In this document: positions 7,882 through 18,192 of the stretch, one piece after another | How positions within the stretch are numbered: position 1 is the stretch's first letter | Layout of the letters: every line of letters begins with the position of its first letter | Assembly: GCA_965279075.1 (NCBI GenBank) | Contig: CBDIHI010000007.1 | Coordinates: 226,538-290,537 of the forward strand | Origin: SZAS-79 sp965279075 | Lineage (GTDB): Bacteria; Pseudomonadota; Gammaproteobacteria; Burkholderiales; SG8-39 | DNA length: 64,000 nt | Reading direction: 5' to 3' | Program-made: the position numbers and the translations under genes | Notes under the pieces: model-generated | What the model saw: the letters and a program-made list of their open reading frames with translations, nothing else | Databases searched by the model: none | What the model was told of the DNA's origin: nothing

Positions 7882-10601
7882 GCGGCTGCCTTCTTCACGG
7901 AAACGCGCATGATGTCGGCGCCGCTGCCGGTCGCGTCCGTCAGCGACACCGCGAGGTCCGTCAGCGAGTTCAGGCTCGCCAGGCCGAAGTCCTTCGCGAC
8001 GGGCGTGGCCCAGTGGTCGAACTGGCCGATCAGCAGGACGGTGTCGGGGCGTATCCCTTCGCGCAGCGTCGCGCGTCCCCGCGTGATGCCGCTGGCCGAC
8101 TCGAGCACGATGGGGTCGCCGTCGGCGATGCCGAGTTTCCTCGCGGTGGCGCGGTTGATGATCACGCCGTCGTGCCCCGAAACGTTCTGCGCGACCTCGC
8201 GGATCAGCGGCAGGCCGACGTTCGCGCCCCAGGCGTACTGCATGCTGCGCGCGGTCAGCGCCCACAGCGGGAAGTCCCTGGGGTCGCGGCCGAGTTCGGT
8301 CGCGTAGTTCTCCCAGATGTCGGGAAAGCGCAGGTATCCGGGCAACGCCTCGTATTCCTTCAGCTGCGGGTCCCACCACTCGATGCCGGTTTCGTGCAGG
8401 CGCCGTTCGAGCTGCTCGCCGTGGCGCTTGATGCGCTCCTGGTAGGGCATCTCGAAGCGGAGCTTTTCCTCCTTCATGCGCGGGTAGAGGTACCACTCCA
8501 GTTGGGAAAACGGCCGGAGCATGAAGCCCTTCTCGCTGAACCAGTCGATGCCGTGCACCTCCGTCCCTCCGGAGACCTCGTGGCTCGCGGCTTTCGCGAC
8601 CGCGTCCCAGATGGCTTTCGAATCGTGCTGGACCTCGGGATCCAGGGCGTAGTCGTAGCCCTCGCCGCGCAGCGCCATCGCCGCGGCGCCGCGGTTGATG
8701 GCCTCGTTGTACTTCTTCAGCAGGCCCGTGCGCTTCGCGATTTCGGTGGCGATGTCCGTCATGTCGCGGCAGTCGCCGGCCGGGGCGACCGCGGGCTGGC
8801 GCAGCGCCCAGCCCTGGTGGTGCCAGAACTGCTCCGCGGACCCGGTGCCGCCAATGCGCGACATCTGCCAGCTTTCGAGGTCGGTGGCCTCGGGCAGGAT
8901 CACGTCGGCCATCCAGTTGGATTCGTCCTGCGTGTAGCCGAACGCCAGCGTGAACGGGAACTCGGCGATCCGCTTGGCGACCTCGGGCGCGTTCCACGAG
9001 GAGATCGCCGGGTTGGTACGGTAGCAGATCCACATGTCGGGCAGCGTCTGGCGCGGCCAGGGCTTGGGCGCCTTGTGCTGGAACAGCCAAGGCAGGTGCG
9101 CGGGGCCCAGCGCCGCGGACCAGGGCGAGTTCGCCGCCAGCGGCACCAGCATCTTGTAGGCGTTGCGGATGTGGGGCTTGGACTGCCACTCGTCCTTCTT
9201 CGTCGAGTTGAACGGATAGGCCATGAACCCGTCCTCGCCGTGCTTGGCGCTCTTCAGGCGGTTGTCCGCCGGCCGGTTCAGGCGCACCTTGGTGCCCATG
9301 GTGCCGCCGGGCACTTCGAGCGCACCCACGAGGCACGCGAGCATCGTGCGGCCCCACATGGCCTGGTAGCCGCCCCAGCCGTTGTTCACGCCCTTGCCGA
9401 GCATGACGCCCACGGGGCGGTGCGGCAGGGTCACGCCTTCGATCTCGATGGTCGCGCCGATCTTCGCGTGCGCGACGAACTCGTCGGCGACGCGGCGGAT
9501 CGTCTCCACCGGCACGTCGCACTCGGCCGCCGCCCACTCGGGCGTGTATTGGCGGATGTGCTCGCGCATCAGCTCGAAGGACGGCTGCGCCCCGACGGAC
9601 GCATGCACCCAGCGCTCGCCATCGGGACCTTCCTCGTAGCCGGATACGGTGTAGGCGCCTTCCATGGCCGCATCGGCGATCGCGTCGTCGTAAGGCTTCG
9701 CCCGCGAGTCGGCGAGGTCCCAGATCAGCGGCTTGCCGCTGGCGCCGTCGCGCATGAAGTAGCCGTGCGGGCCGACGAGGTAGGGGGAGTTGGTGGTCTG
9801 CGTCAGAAACTTCACGTCGCACACCTCGCGCCAGTTGCGTTCCAGCACGATGCGGTGGATCAGCGCGTACATGAAGGCCGGGTCGGTCTTGGGCTTGATC
9901 GGCACCCATTCGCCCGACAGCGCCCCGGTCACGGACAGGTGGGGTTCGACCTGCACGCGCTTGAGGCCGCGCGAGCGGGCATCGGCCTGGCGCCACACGC
10001 CCGAAACACCGCCCGAGGCTTCCTGGTTGCTGCCGAAATTGATGACGTAGTCGCAGTTGAGCGAGTCCACCACGACGGTGAACGCGCGGTGCCAGAACTC
10101 GCCGTACAGGTGCTCCGAATGGAAGCACTTTGCGCCCTGGCCCGAGCCGTAGCCCTGGTCCATGACGCCCCAGGCAGACAGGAAGGCCGGGAAGGTCCCC
10201 ATGTAGCGCGTCGGCGTACCGCCGCCGCCGAAACTCGCGGCCAGGCGCGGGTAGCCTTCCTCGTCGCGCATCCCCTTGGCCTGGATCTCGTTGAGCTTTC
10301 CCGCGACGATGTCGAGCGCTTCGTCCCACGGGACGGGCACGAAGCCGGGGTCGTGCTCCTTGCCCTTCTTCGGGTTGGTGCGCTTGAGCGGCTGCGTGAT
10401 GCGGTTCGGGTTGTAGGTCTTCTGCACGAGGCCGTAGGCCTTCACGCAGACGCGCCCGCCCGCCGGGTGGACGCCTTCGAGGTCGAAGTTCGGCGTCATG
10501 CGCAGCGCGACGCCGTCCTTCACCTCGACCTTGAACAGGTCCGGGCCGCAGACGCACTGGTTGCAGTACAGCGGGACCATCTTGCTTGCGTTCGCGGCCA
10601 T
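7878..10601 (-). CDS. Molybdopterin oxidoreductase catalytic subunit, PadB-like
   Basis: 907 aa, DMSO-reductase superfamily. The N-terminal Fe-S segment is C13-x2-C16-x-C18 followed by C52, an unusual spacing. Segments such as GQGAKCFHSEHLYGEFWHRAF, KPKTDPAFMYALIHRI and a C-terminal SLTDATGSGADIMRV match what I remember of PadB of phenylacetyl-CoA:acceptor oxidoreductase, which oxidises the alpha-carbon of an acyl-CoA. There is no twin-arginine signal, so the enzyme should face the cytoplasm, as expected for a CoA-thioester substrate. The ATG at 10601 matches the start of homology; the preceding 70 open codons are not typical of the family. The substrate here is inferred. Confidence 0.85.
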   Translation of the reverse strand: MAANASKMVPLYCNQCVCGPDLFKVEVKDGVALRMTPNFDLEGVHPAGGRVCVKAYGLVQKTYNPNRITQPLKRTNPKKGKEHDPGFVPVPWDEALDIVAGKLNEIQAKGMRDEEGYPRLAASFGGGGTPTRYMGTFPAFLSAWGVMDQGYGSGQGAKCFHSEHLYGEFWHRAFTVVVDSLNCDYVINFGSNQEASGGVSGVWRQADARSRGLKRVQVEPHLSVTGALSGEWVPIKPKTDPAFMYALIHRIVLERNWREVCDVKFLTQTTNSPYLVGPHGYFMRDGASGKPLIWDLADSRAKPYDDAIADAAMEGAYTVSGYEEGPDGERWVHASVGAQPSFELMREHIRQYTPEWAAAECDVPVETIRRVADEFVAHAKIGATIEIEGVTLPHRPVGVMLGKGVNNGWGGYQAMWGRTMLACLVGALEVPGGTMGTKVRLNRPADNRLKSAKHGEDGFMAYPFNSTKKDEWQSKPHIRNAYKMLVPLAANSPWSAALGPAHLPWLFQHKAPKPWPRQTLPDMWICYRTNPAISSWNAPEVAKRIAEFPFTLAFGYTQDESNWMADVILPEATDLESWQMSRIGGTGSAEQFWHHQGWALRQPAVAPAGDCRDMTDIATEIAKRTGLLKKYNEAINRGAAAMALRGEGYDYALDPEVQHDSKAIWDAVAKAASHEVSGGTEVHGIDWFSEKGFMLRPFSQLEWYLYPRMKEEKLRFEMPYQERIKRHGEQLERRLHETGIEWWDPQLKEYEALPGYLRFPDIWENYATELGRDPRDFPLWALTARSMQYAWGANVGLPLIREVAQNVSGHDGVIINRATARKLGIADGDPIVLESASGITRGRATLREGIRPDTVLLIGQFDHWATPVAKDFGLASLNSLTDLAVSLTDATGSGADIMRVSVKKAAA

Positions 10602-10627
10602 GCGGCTTCCCGGTGGGGGTGGGTCGG

Positions 10628-11041
10628 TTACTTGCCCAGCGCCGCGACCTTGGCGGCCTTGGCGTCGAGCCTTTCCTTCTGCTTGGCGAGGTCGACGATG
10701 AAGCGCGTGTGCTTCGACTTGCCGACGAGATCCAGCACGTCGCGCACCTCGACCTCGAAGTTCACGCGGCGCCCCTCGATGCCGGTGACCGTGGCCGTGA
10801 CGTCGACCCACATGTCGCGCAGCGTCGGGCCGAGGTGGTCGATCTCCACACGCGCGCCGACCGAGTTCTCTTCAGGGGAAAGGTATTCGCCGAGGAAGTC
10901 CTTGCAGGTGATCTCCACGTCGCGCACCATCATCGGCGTCGCGTACACGCGCAGCGCCTCGCCCATGAAGCCGATGGTGCGGTCGGTGTCGACCACCACG
11001 CGTACGGTCTTCGTCATGCCTGCGGCCAGTCCGGGTTTCAT
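10628..11041 (-). CDS. FlK-like hot-dog-fold acyl-CoA thioesterase
   Basis: 137 aa single hot-dog domain. The conserved block RVYATPMMVRDVEITC, the SVG segment and DHLGPT place T35, E43 and H69 where fluoroacetyl-CoA thioesterase (FlK)-type enzymes have their catalytic Thr, Glu and His. FlK-like proteins hydrolyse small alpha-substituted acyl-CoAs. Here it sits between a CoA ligase (12 bp upstream) and a molybdoenzyme (26 bp downstream), so release of an alpha-oxidised acid from CoA is a reasonable role. An alternative start at M9 exists. Confidence 0.75.
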   Translation of the reverse strand: MKPGLAAGMTKTVRVVVDTDRTIGFMGEALRVYATPMMVRDVEITCKDFLGEYLSPEENSVGARVEIDHLGPTLRDMWVDVTATVTGIEGRRVNFEVEVRDVLDLVGKSKHTRFIVDLAKQKERLDAKAAKVAALGK

Positions 11042-11053
11042 TCCTGAGTCTCC

Positions 11054-12604
<1,551 letters not shown>

Positions 12605-12766
12605 CGGGACGGTAACGGCAGGATGGCCCGACTATACGGCCCCGGTGCCCTCCTGCGACACACCAATTTCAATCCGGGCGGCACGTGTTTCGCACCCGCC
12701 GGGCCGCCCGGGGGACTAACTGATCTAAGATGCCCGCCACAGGAATCACCTGTAGGAGGAAGTCAG
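12605..12766. promoter_or_regulatory. Divergent promoter region between CoA ligase and thiolase-like gene
   Basis: This 162-bp spacer must hold both promoters. Candidate -10 boxes are TATAGT on the minus strand (12636-12631) and TAAGAT on the plus strand near 12726-12731; neither has a convincing -35 box. An 8-bp inverted repeat CCGGGCGG (12674-12681) / CCGCCCGG (12704-12711) lies in the middle. A strong Shine-Dalgarno (TAGGAGGA) precedes the thiolase ATG. Confidence 0.35.
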
Positions 12767-13939
12767 ATGAGCAAGAGGAAGGACATCGCCATCATCGGTT
12801 ACGGCGAAACCAAGGTCACGCTGAAAGGCGGACGCAGTTCCTACGACCTGGCGGGCGAGGTGCTCGAGCAGATCCTGAACCAGACCGGCATCGACAAGGA
12901 CAAGATCGACGGGATCTCCATCGCGGAGACGATGAGCGAGACCTCGAACCCGTTCTGGGGCGTCTACATGTGCGAGATGCTCGGCCTGTCGCCCTCGTGG
13001 ATGCAACTGAACGGGCTGGGCGGCACCTCCGGTATCGGCGGCATCGCGCGCGCCGCCGCGGCGATCCGCGACGGCCTGTGCGAAACCGTGTTCGTCATCG
13101 CTTCGGACGCGCAGTCCTCCGGGCGCAATCCCGAGCAGGGCGCGCAGCGCGGCGAGTTCCAGTACCCGGTGGGCCTGCGCGGGCCGGTGGGGGCCTTCGG
13201 CCTGCTGACCCAGCGCTACCGCCACCAGTACGGGCTGGACGACCGGGCGCTGGCCAAGCTTGCGGTCACGCAGCGCAACCACGCGCTCATGAACCCGAAC
13301 GCGGTCGACAAGCTGCAGAAGCCGCTGACGGAAGCCGACTACCTGAACTCGAAGTACGTGTCCGAGCCGCTGCGCATGCTCGACTCGGTCATGGTCTGCG
13401 ACGGCGCGAACGGCGTGCTGGTCACCTCGACCGAGAACGCGAAGAAACTCGGCGCGAAGAAGATGATCCACCCGGTAGGCTACGGCGAGATGACCAACTT
13501 CAAGGGCGCCGAGCCGCTGGCGGACATCACGGTGTCGGGCTTCTCGGTCGCCGGGCCGAAGGCGCTCAAGCAGGCCGGCATGACGCCGAAGGACGTGCGC
13601 ATGATCATGCCGTACGACGACTTCCTGATTGCGCTGATCATCACGCTCGAGGACATCGGCTTCTGCCCCAAGGGCAAGGGCTGCGAGTTTGTCATGAATA
13701 CCGACCTCTCCTACAAGGGCACGCTGCCGCTGAACACCTCCGGGGGCCAGATCTCCGCGGGCCAGCCCGGCCTCGCCGGCGGCGGGCTGAACCTGGTCGA
13801 AGGCGTGCGGCAGATGTTCGGCGAAGGCGGCGCGAGGCAGGTCTCGGACCCGCGCAACTGCATGGTGACCGGCATCGGTGTCATCCCCTACGGACGCAAC
13901 TGGGGCGTCTCCGGCGTCCTCGTCATGGAGCAATCATGA
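12767..13939 (+). CDS. SCP2-type thiolase-like protein lacking the nucleophilic Cys
   Basis: 390 aa thiolase fold. At the position where thiolases carry the acylated cysteine (x-C-[SA]-S-G) this protein reads LNGLGGTSGIGG, with G86 in place of Cys. The late GHP motif is SAGQPG, so the His is also changed. It overlaps the DUF35 gene by ATGA. From knowledge of Ltp2/ChsH2-type complexes, Cys-less thiolase-like proteins with DUF35 partners can act as aldolases on steroid side-chain CoA intermediates; that or a scaffold role is inferred here. Start chosen for its strong ribosome-binding site and homology; upstream in-frame codons are spurious. Confidence 0.85.
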   Translation: MSKRKDIAIIGYGETKVTLKGGRSSYDLAGEVLEQILNQTGIDKDKIDGISIAETMSETSNPFWGVYMCEMLGLSPSWMQLNGLGGTSGIGGIARAAAAIRDGLCETVFVIASDAQSSGRNPEQGAQRGEFQYPVGLRGPVGAFGLLTQRYRHQYGLDDRALAKLAVTQRNHALMNPNAVDKLQKPLTEADYLNSKYVSEPLRMLDSVMVCDGANGVLVTSTENAKKLGAKKMIHPVGYGEMTNFKGAEPLADITVSGFSVAGPKALKQAGMTPKDVRMIMPYDDFLIALIITLEDIGFCPKGKGCEFVMNTDLSYKGTLPLNTSGGQISAGQPGLAGGGLNLVEGVRQMFGEGGARQVSDPRNCMVTGIGVIPYGRNWGVSGVLVMEQS

Positions 13940-14385
13940 GCGAACAGTCGAAGCAACCCGCGGCGAAGCCCGAGGTGAAGAAGATCCCGCGGCCCCTGCC
14001 GCGCCCCAACACCTACATGGACACGAAGCCGTTCTGGGAGGCCGCGAAGAACGGCAAGCTGGTGATCCAGTACTGCAAGGACACCGGCAAGCCGCAGTTC
14101 TTCCCGCGCCCGGTCAGCATGGCCAACGGCAAGCGCAACCTCGAGTGGCGCGAAGTCTCCGGCCGCGGCAAGGTCTACAGCTTCACGAACACCTTCAGCG
14201 CGTGGCCCGGCCACGAGGACCGCGTGCCCTACATGGTCGCGCTGGTCGAGCTGGAAGAGGGCGTGCGGATCCTCTGCAACCTCTACAACGTGAAGGCCGA
14301 GGACGTGAAGATCGACATGCCGGTGAAGGTCTGCTGGGAAAAGCTGTCGGAAGACATCAACTACCCGGCCTTCCAGCCCGCCTGA
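13936..14385 (+). CDS. DUF35 OB-fold partner of the thiolase-like protein
   Basis: 149 aa. A basic Pro-rich leader is followed by the DUF35 pattern FWEAAKNGKLVIQYCKDTGKPQFFPRP, then an OB-fold (GRGKVYSFT through VPYMVALVELEEGVRILCNL). Family members normally have a four-Cys zinc ribbon (C-x2-C-G near the start); only one Cys of the first pair remains, so metal binding is probably lost. It works as a heterodimer partner of thiolase-like proteins. Its stop codon TGA is the first triplet of a palindromic repeat. Confidence 0.85.
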   Translation: MSEQSKQPAAKPEVKKIPRPLPRPNTYMDTKPFWEAAKNGKLVIQYCKDTGKPQFFPRPVSMANGKRNLEWREVSGRGKVYSFTNTFSAWPGHEDRVPYMVALVELEEGVRILCNLYNVKAEDVKIDMPVKVCWEKLSEDINYPAFQPA

Positions 14386-14409
14386 CCCCGAAATCGGGGT
14401 CAGAGTCGA
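14383..14409. repeat. REP-like palindrome plus dispersed 19-nt repeat, copy A
   Basis: The arms TGACCCCGA (14383-14391) and TCGGGGTCA (14394-14402) form a perfect 9-bp inverted repeat with a 2-bp centre, beginning on the DUF35 stop codon. The 19 bases at 14391-14409 recur exactly at 62371-62389. There is no T-tract, so it is not a classical terminator. It resembles REP/RAYT-type interspersed repeats that I recall in betaproteobacterial genomes; no transposase is present in the window. Confidence 0.6.
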
Positions 14410-14431
14410 CTTTTCGCCCGGCTGACCACAG

Positions 14432-15994
14432 ATGAAGCTTGCCGCCTTCCTCGCCGCGCACGCCCTGGCGACCCCGGGGCGCGAGGCGGTCGTCGCGGTC
14501 ACGGGCGCGGGCACGCTGCGGCTCACGTTCCGCGAGGTCGACGAGCAGTCGACGCGCCTCGCGGCCGGCCTGGTCGCGCATGGCATCGCCATTGGTGACC
14601 GGGTCGCGATCCACCTCGCCAACCGCGCCGAGTTCGTCGTCGCCTTCATGGGCGTGGTGAAGGCGGGCGCGATCGCGATCACGCTGAATCCGCGCCTGTC
14701 GGCGCCCGAGGTGGGATATATCCTCGGCGACGCCTCGCCCAAGGCGGTCATTCTCGAGGACGAAACGCGCCCGACGCTGGCAAAGGCCGGTCGCGTGGTG
14801 CCATTGCGGATCTGCATCGACGCGCCGCAGGCCGGCGAATCGGCGTTCTCCGCGCTGGTGGCCGGTGGCGGGGCGTTGCCCGAACTCCCGGACATCCCGC
14901 CCGAATTCGACGACTGCGCAATCTCCTATACCTCGGGCACGACCGGCAAGCCCAAGGGCGCGATCATCACCCAGGCGAACTACATCATGCTCGCCGCCTA
15001 CATCAACGGCGTGCAGTGGAACCTCTCCGCCGCGGACCGGGTCCTCGCGACCACGCCGCTCGCGCACCGCTCCGCGTTCCAGCGGCTGCTCAACATGGTC
15101 TGCGCGGGCGCGAGCCTCGTCGTGATGCCGAAGTTCGACGCAAAGGACGCGGCGCGGATCATCGAATCGGAAGGCATCACGCTGATGGGCATGGTGCCCA
15201 CCGTCGGGCGCATGCTGCTGCCCGAGATCGAGGCGGCGCCGCAGCGCTTCCGCACCCTGCGGGCCGCGGTGGTGACGGGCGAGGCCTTCCCCGTCGAGGT
15301 GAAGCTAAGGCTCCTCGCCGCGCTGCCCGGGCTCGAGCTGCATTCGTTCTTCGCGATGACCGAGGTCGGCGCGATCACCAACCTCGGCCCGTCGGAGCAG
15401 GTCAGCAAGGGGGGCTCGGTGGGGCGCGTCAATCCGGGCGTGGAACTGAAGCTGGTCGACGACCATGGCCGCCGGGTCGCCGCGGGCGGCACCGGCGAGA
15501 TTCTCGTGCGCTCGGGGCCGCCGGGCAGCTGCCTCACGATGCGCGGGTACTTCAACAACCCGCAGGCGACCGCGGAAGCGATCGACAACGGCTGGGTGAA
15601 GACCGGCGACCTCGGCCGGTTCGATCCCGAGGGCTACCTCTACATCGTCGACCGCAAGAAGGACATGGTGCTGTCGGGCGGCTACAACATCTACTCGAAG
15701 GAAGTCGAGACCGCGATCCTCGACCTGCCCGAAGTGCAGGACGTGGCGGTGGTCGGCGTGCCCGACGCGATCTATGGCGAGGCGGTCGCGGCTTTCGTGG
15801 AACTGCGGCCGGGCGCGAAGCTCGCCGCCGAGCGCGTGATCGAGCACTGCCGCGAGACCATCGCCGGGTACAAGAAGCCCAGGCATGTGCGATTCGTCGC
15901 GTGGTTGCCACGCAACAGCACCGGCAAAGTGCTGAAGTTCGAGTTGCGGCAGGCCTTCGCCGCGCAGGCCGCGCAGGCCCAAGAGGTCTCCTGA
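14432..15994 (+). CDS. AMP-forming acyl-CoA ligase, paralogue 1
   Basis: 520 aa ANL ligase with the P-loop SYTSGTTGKPKGA starting at S165, the motif FFAMTEVGA, the hinge GWVKTGDLGRFDPEGYLYIVDRKKD and catalytic K499 in NSTGKVLK. It is a close paralogue of the ligase at 18193-19734: the N-terminal layout, GYNIYSKEVE and the C-terminal RNSTGKV blocks are shared. It is followed after 3 bp by an acyl-CoA dehydrogenase and then a Bug protein, suggesting uptake, activation and desaturation of one carboxylic acid. The substrate is unknown. Confidence 0.9.
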   Translation: MKLAAFLAAHALATPGREAVVAVTGAGTLRLTFREVDEQSTRLAAGLVAHGIAIGDRVAIHLANRAEFVVAFMGVVKAGAIAITLNPRLSAPEVGYILGDASPKAVILEDETRPTLAKAGRVVPLRICIDAPQAGESAFSALVAGGGALPELPDIPPEFDDCAISYTSGTTGKPKGAIITQANYIMLAAYINGVQWNLSAADRVLATTPLAHRSAFQRLLNMVCAGASLVVMPKFDAKDAARIIESEGITLMGMVPTVGRMLLPEIEAAPQRFRTLRAAVVTGEAFPVEVKLRLLAALPGLELHSFFAMTEVGAITNLGPSEQVSKGGSVGRVNPGVELKLVDDHGRRVAAGGTGEILVRSGPPGSCLTMRGYFNNPQATAEAIDNGWVKTGDLGRFDPEGYLYIVDRKKDMVLSGGYNIYSKEVETAILDLPEVQDVAVVGVPDAIYGEAVAAFVELRPGAKLAAERVIEHCRETIAGYKKPRHVRFVAWLPRNSTGKVLKFELRQAFAAQAAQAQEVS

Positions 15995-15997
15995 CCC

Positions 15998-17194
15998 GTG
16001 GACCTGAACTATTCCGCCGAGGAACAGGCCTTTCGCGACGAGGTGCGCGGCTGGCTCGACGCCAACCTGCCCGCGGACCTGAAGGCGCGCGTGGCCTCGT
16101 TCGCGGTGCTCACCAAGGAAGAGACCCAGCGCTGGCACCGGATCCTGTCGGACAAGGGCTGGGTCGCGCCGGCCTGGCCGGTGGAATGGGGCGGCACCGG
16201 CTGGAACGTCGTGCAGCGCTACATTTTCGAGGAGGAATGCGGCTACGCCGGCGCGCCGCAACTGCCTGCGCTGTCGCTGATGATGTGCGCGCCGGTGCTG
16301 ATCCGCTACGGGACGGAGGCGCAGAAGAAGCGCTTCCTGCCGCGCATCCACGATGGCAGCGAATCCTGGTGCCAGGGCTATTCGGAGCCGGGCGCGGGGT
16401 CGGACCTTTCAGCGCTGAAGACCAGGGCGGAGCGGGTGTCTTCGGCGGACGGGGACCACTACGTCGTCACCGGCCAGAAGATCTGGACCACGCACGCGCA
16501 GTGGGCCGACTGGATGTTCTGCCTCGTGCGCACCGGCAGCGACAGCCCCAAGCAGCAGGAGGGCATTTCGTTCCTGCTGATCGACATGAAGTCCCCCGGC
16601 ATCACGATCCGGCCGCTGATCCTGATGGACGGCAGCCACGAGGTGAACGAGGTGTTCCTCGAGGGCGTCCGCGTGCCCGTGGAAAACCTCGTGCACGAGG
16701 AAGGCAGGGGCTGGACGGTGGCCAAGTACCTGCTCGGCTACGAGCGCATGAACCAGGGCCGCATCGGCATCGCCAAGCGCACGCTCGCGAAACTGAAGGA
16801 CTACGCGAAAGAGGTGCGCAAGGACGGCCGGCCGCTGGCGGACGACATCCGTTTCAGGGACCGCGTCGCGCGCGTCGAGGTGGAGCTGATGGCCCTCGAG
16901 CTGACGAACCTGCGCATGCTCGACCAGATGCGGCGCAGCGGTCGCCCGCCGGGTGCAGAGGTCTCGATCCTTAAAATCCGCGGCACCGAAATCCACCAGG
17001 CGCTCACCGAGTTGTTCGTGCAGGCGGCCGGCCCGTTTGCGCAGCCGCTCGCGCCCCTAGACCCGGACGAAGGGTTCGACGAACTCGCCGCCGCGTTGAT
17101 GCCGAAATTCCTGAACCTGCGCAAGATGACGATTTACGGCGGTTCGAACGAGATCCAGCGCAATATCATTGCCAAGATGATCCTGGGGCTATGA
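15998..17194 (+). CDS. Acyl-CoA dehydrogenase
   Basis: 398 aa, standard ACAD length. N-terminal helical domain (EEQAFRDEVRGWLDANLP), the FAD/substrate segment CQGYSEPGAGSDLS, the beta-domain QKIWTTHAQWADWMFCLVRT, and the C-terminal signature YGGSNEIQRNII. FAD-dependent alpha,beta-desaturation of an acyl-CoA is expected, with electrons passing to ETF. The start is GTG, 3 bp after the ligase stop; no better ATG exists near the start of homology. The catalytic base was not assigned. Confidence 0.9.
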   Translation: MDLNYSAEEQAFRDEVRGWLDANLPADLKARVASFAVLTKEETQRWHRILSDKGWVAPAWPVEWGGTGWNVVQRYIFEEECGYAGAPQLPALSLMMCAPVLIRYGTEAQKKRFLPRIHDGSESWCQGYSEPGAGSDLSALKTRAERVSSADGDHYVVTGQKIWTTHAQWADWMFCLVRTGSDSPKQQEGISFLLIDMKSPGITIRPLILMDGSHEVNEVFLEGVRVPVENLVHEEGRGWTVAKYLLGYERMNQGRIGIAKRTLAKLKDYAKEVRKDGRPLADDIRFRDRVARVEVELMALELTNLRMLDQMRRSGRPPGAEVSILKIRGTEIHQALTELFVQAAGPFAQPLAPLDPDEGFDELAAALMPKFLNLRKMTIYGGSNEIQRNIIAKMILGL

Positions 17195-17222
17195 ACCCGG
17201 GACACAACCCAAGGAGACAGAC

Positions 17223-18185
17223 ATGCGCATCAAAGCCTTACTCACGGCAGTCCTGCTCGTAGCTTCCGGCGCGGCCCTGGCCCAGGCCTGGCCGACCCGG
17301 CCCGTCAAGATCATCGTGCCCTATCCCCCGGGCGGCGTAACGGACATGTTCTCGCGCGTGCTCGGCGCACAGCTGCAGGAGTCCCTCGGCCAGCCTTTCC
17401 TGGTCGAGAACAAGCCCGGCGCCAGCCAGATGGTCGGCGCAACTTTTGTCGCCAAGGCGCCGCCCGACGGCTATACGCTGTACGTGGGCAGCACCACGAG
17501 CCTCGGCATGAACCCGTACACGCAGAAGAACATCCAGTACGACCCGGTCAGGGACTTCGCGCCGGTGTCGCTGGCGATGACCATGCCGATGTTCCTGGTG
17601 ATCAACCCCGCCGTGCCGGCCACCACCGTCAAGGAGCTGGTCGCGGTGCTCAAGGCGAATCCCGGCAAGTACAGCTATGCCACCACCGGCAACGGCAGTT
17701 CGACGCACATGGCCGGCGAGCTGTTCAAGAAGATGACCGGCACCCAGATGACGGCGATCCCCTACAAGGGCTCGGGGCCCGGCATCGCCGACCTGATCGC
17801 GGGGCAGGTACAGCTCTCCATCGACCCGGGGGCGTCCTCGCTGCCGTCGGTGAAGTCCGGCAAGCTTCGCGCCCTCGCGGTCACGGGGAAGAAGCGCTTC
17901 GCGCTGATGCCGGACCTGCCCACGATCGACGAGGCCGGCGTGCCGGGTTACGAATCGGTGATCTGGTTCGGCATCGTGGCCACGGCCGGCACCCCGCCCG
18001 CGGTCACCGCGAAGCTCTCGCACGAAATCGGCCGGATACTCAGGCTGCCCGCCAACGTGGAGAAATTCGGCGCCTTCGCCATCGACCTCACGCCCACCAC
18101 GCCGGAGGACTTCGGCTCGCTCATCAAGGCCGATGTGGCGAAGTGGTCGAAGGAGTTGAGCGAAGCCGGCATCAAGCCGGAATAG
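17223..18185 (+). CDS. Bug/TctC-family periplasmic binding protein
   Basis: 320 aa. Signal peptide MRIKALLTAVLLVASGAALAQ, then WPTRPVKIIVPYPPGGVTD. AAGGAGACAGAC directly before the ATG is a strong ribosome-binding site, which may raise its level above that of the enzymes. It lies between the ACAD and the second ligase in one plus-strand run and should bind the carboxylate these enzymes process. Confidence 0.9.
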   Translation: MRIKALLTAVLLVASGAALAQAWPTRPVKIIVPYPPGGVTDMFSRVLGAQLQESLGQPFLVENKPGASQMVGATFVAKAPPDGYTLYVGSTTSLGMNPYTQKNIQYDPVRDFAPVSLAMTMPMFLVINPAVPATTVKELVAVLKANPGKYSYATTGNGSSTHMAGELFKKMTGTQMTAIPYKGSGPGIADLIAGQVQLSIDPGASSLPSVKSGKLRALAVTGKKRFALMPDLPTIDEAGVPGYESVIWFGIVATAGTPPAVTAKLSHEIGRILRLPANVEKFGAFAIDLTPTTPEDFGSLIKADVAKWSKELSEAGIKPE

Positions 18186-18192
18186 CCCGCGC

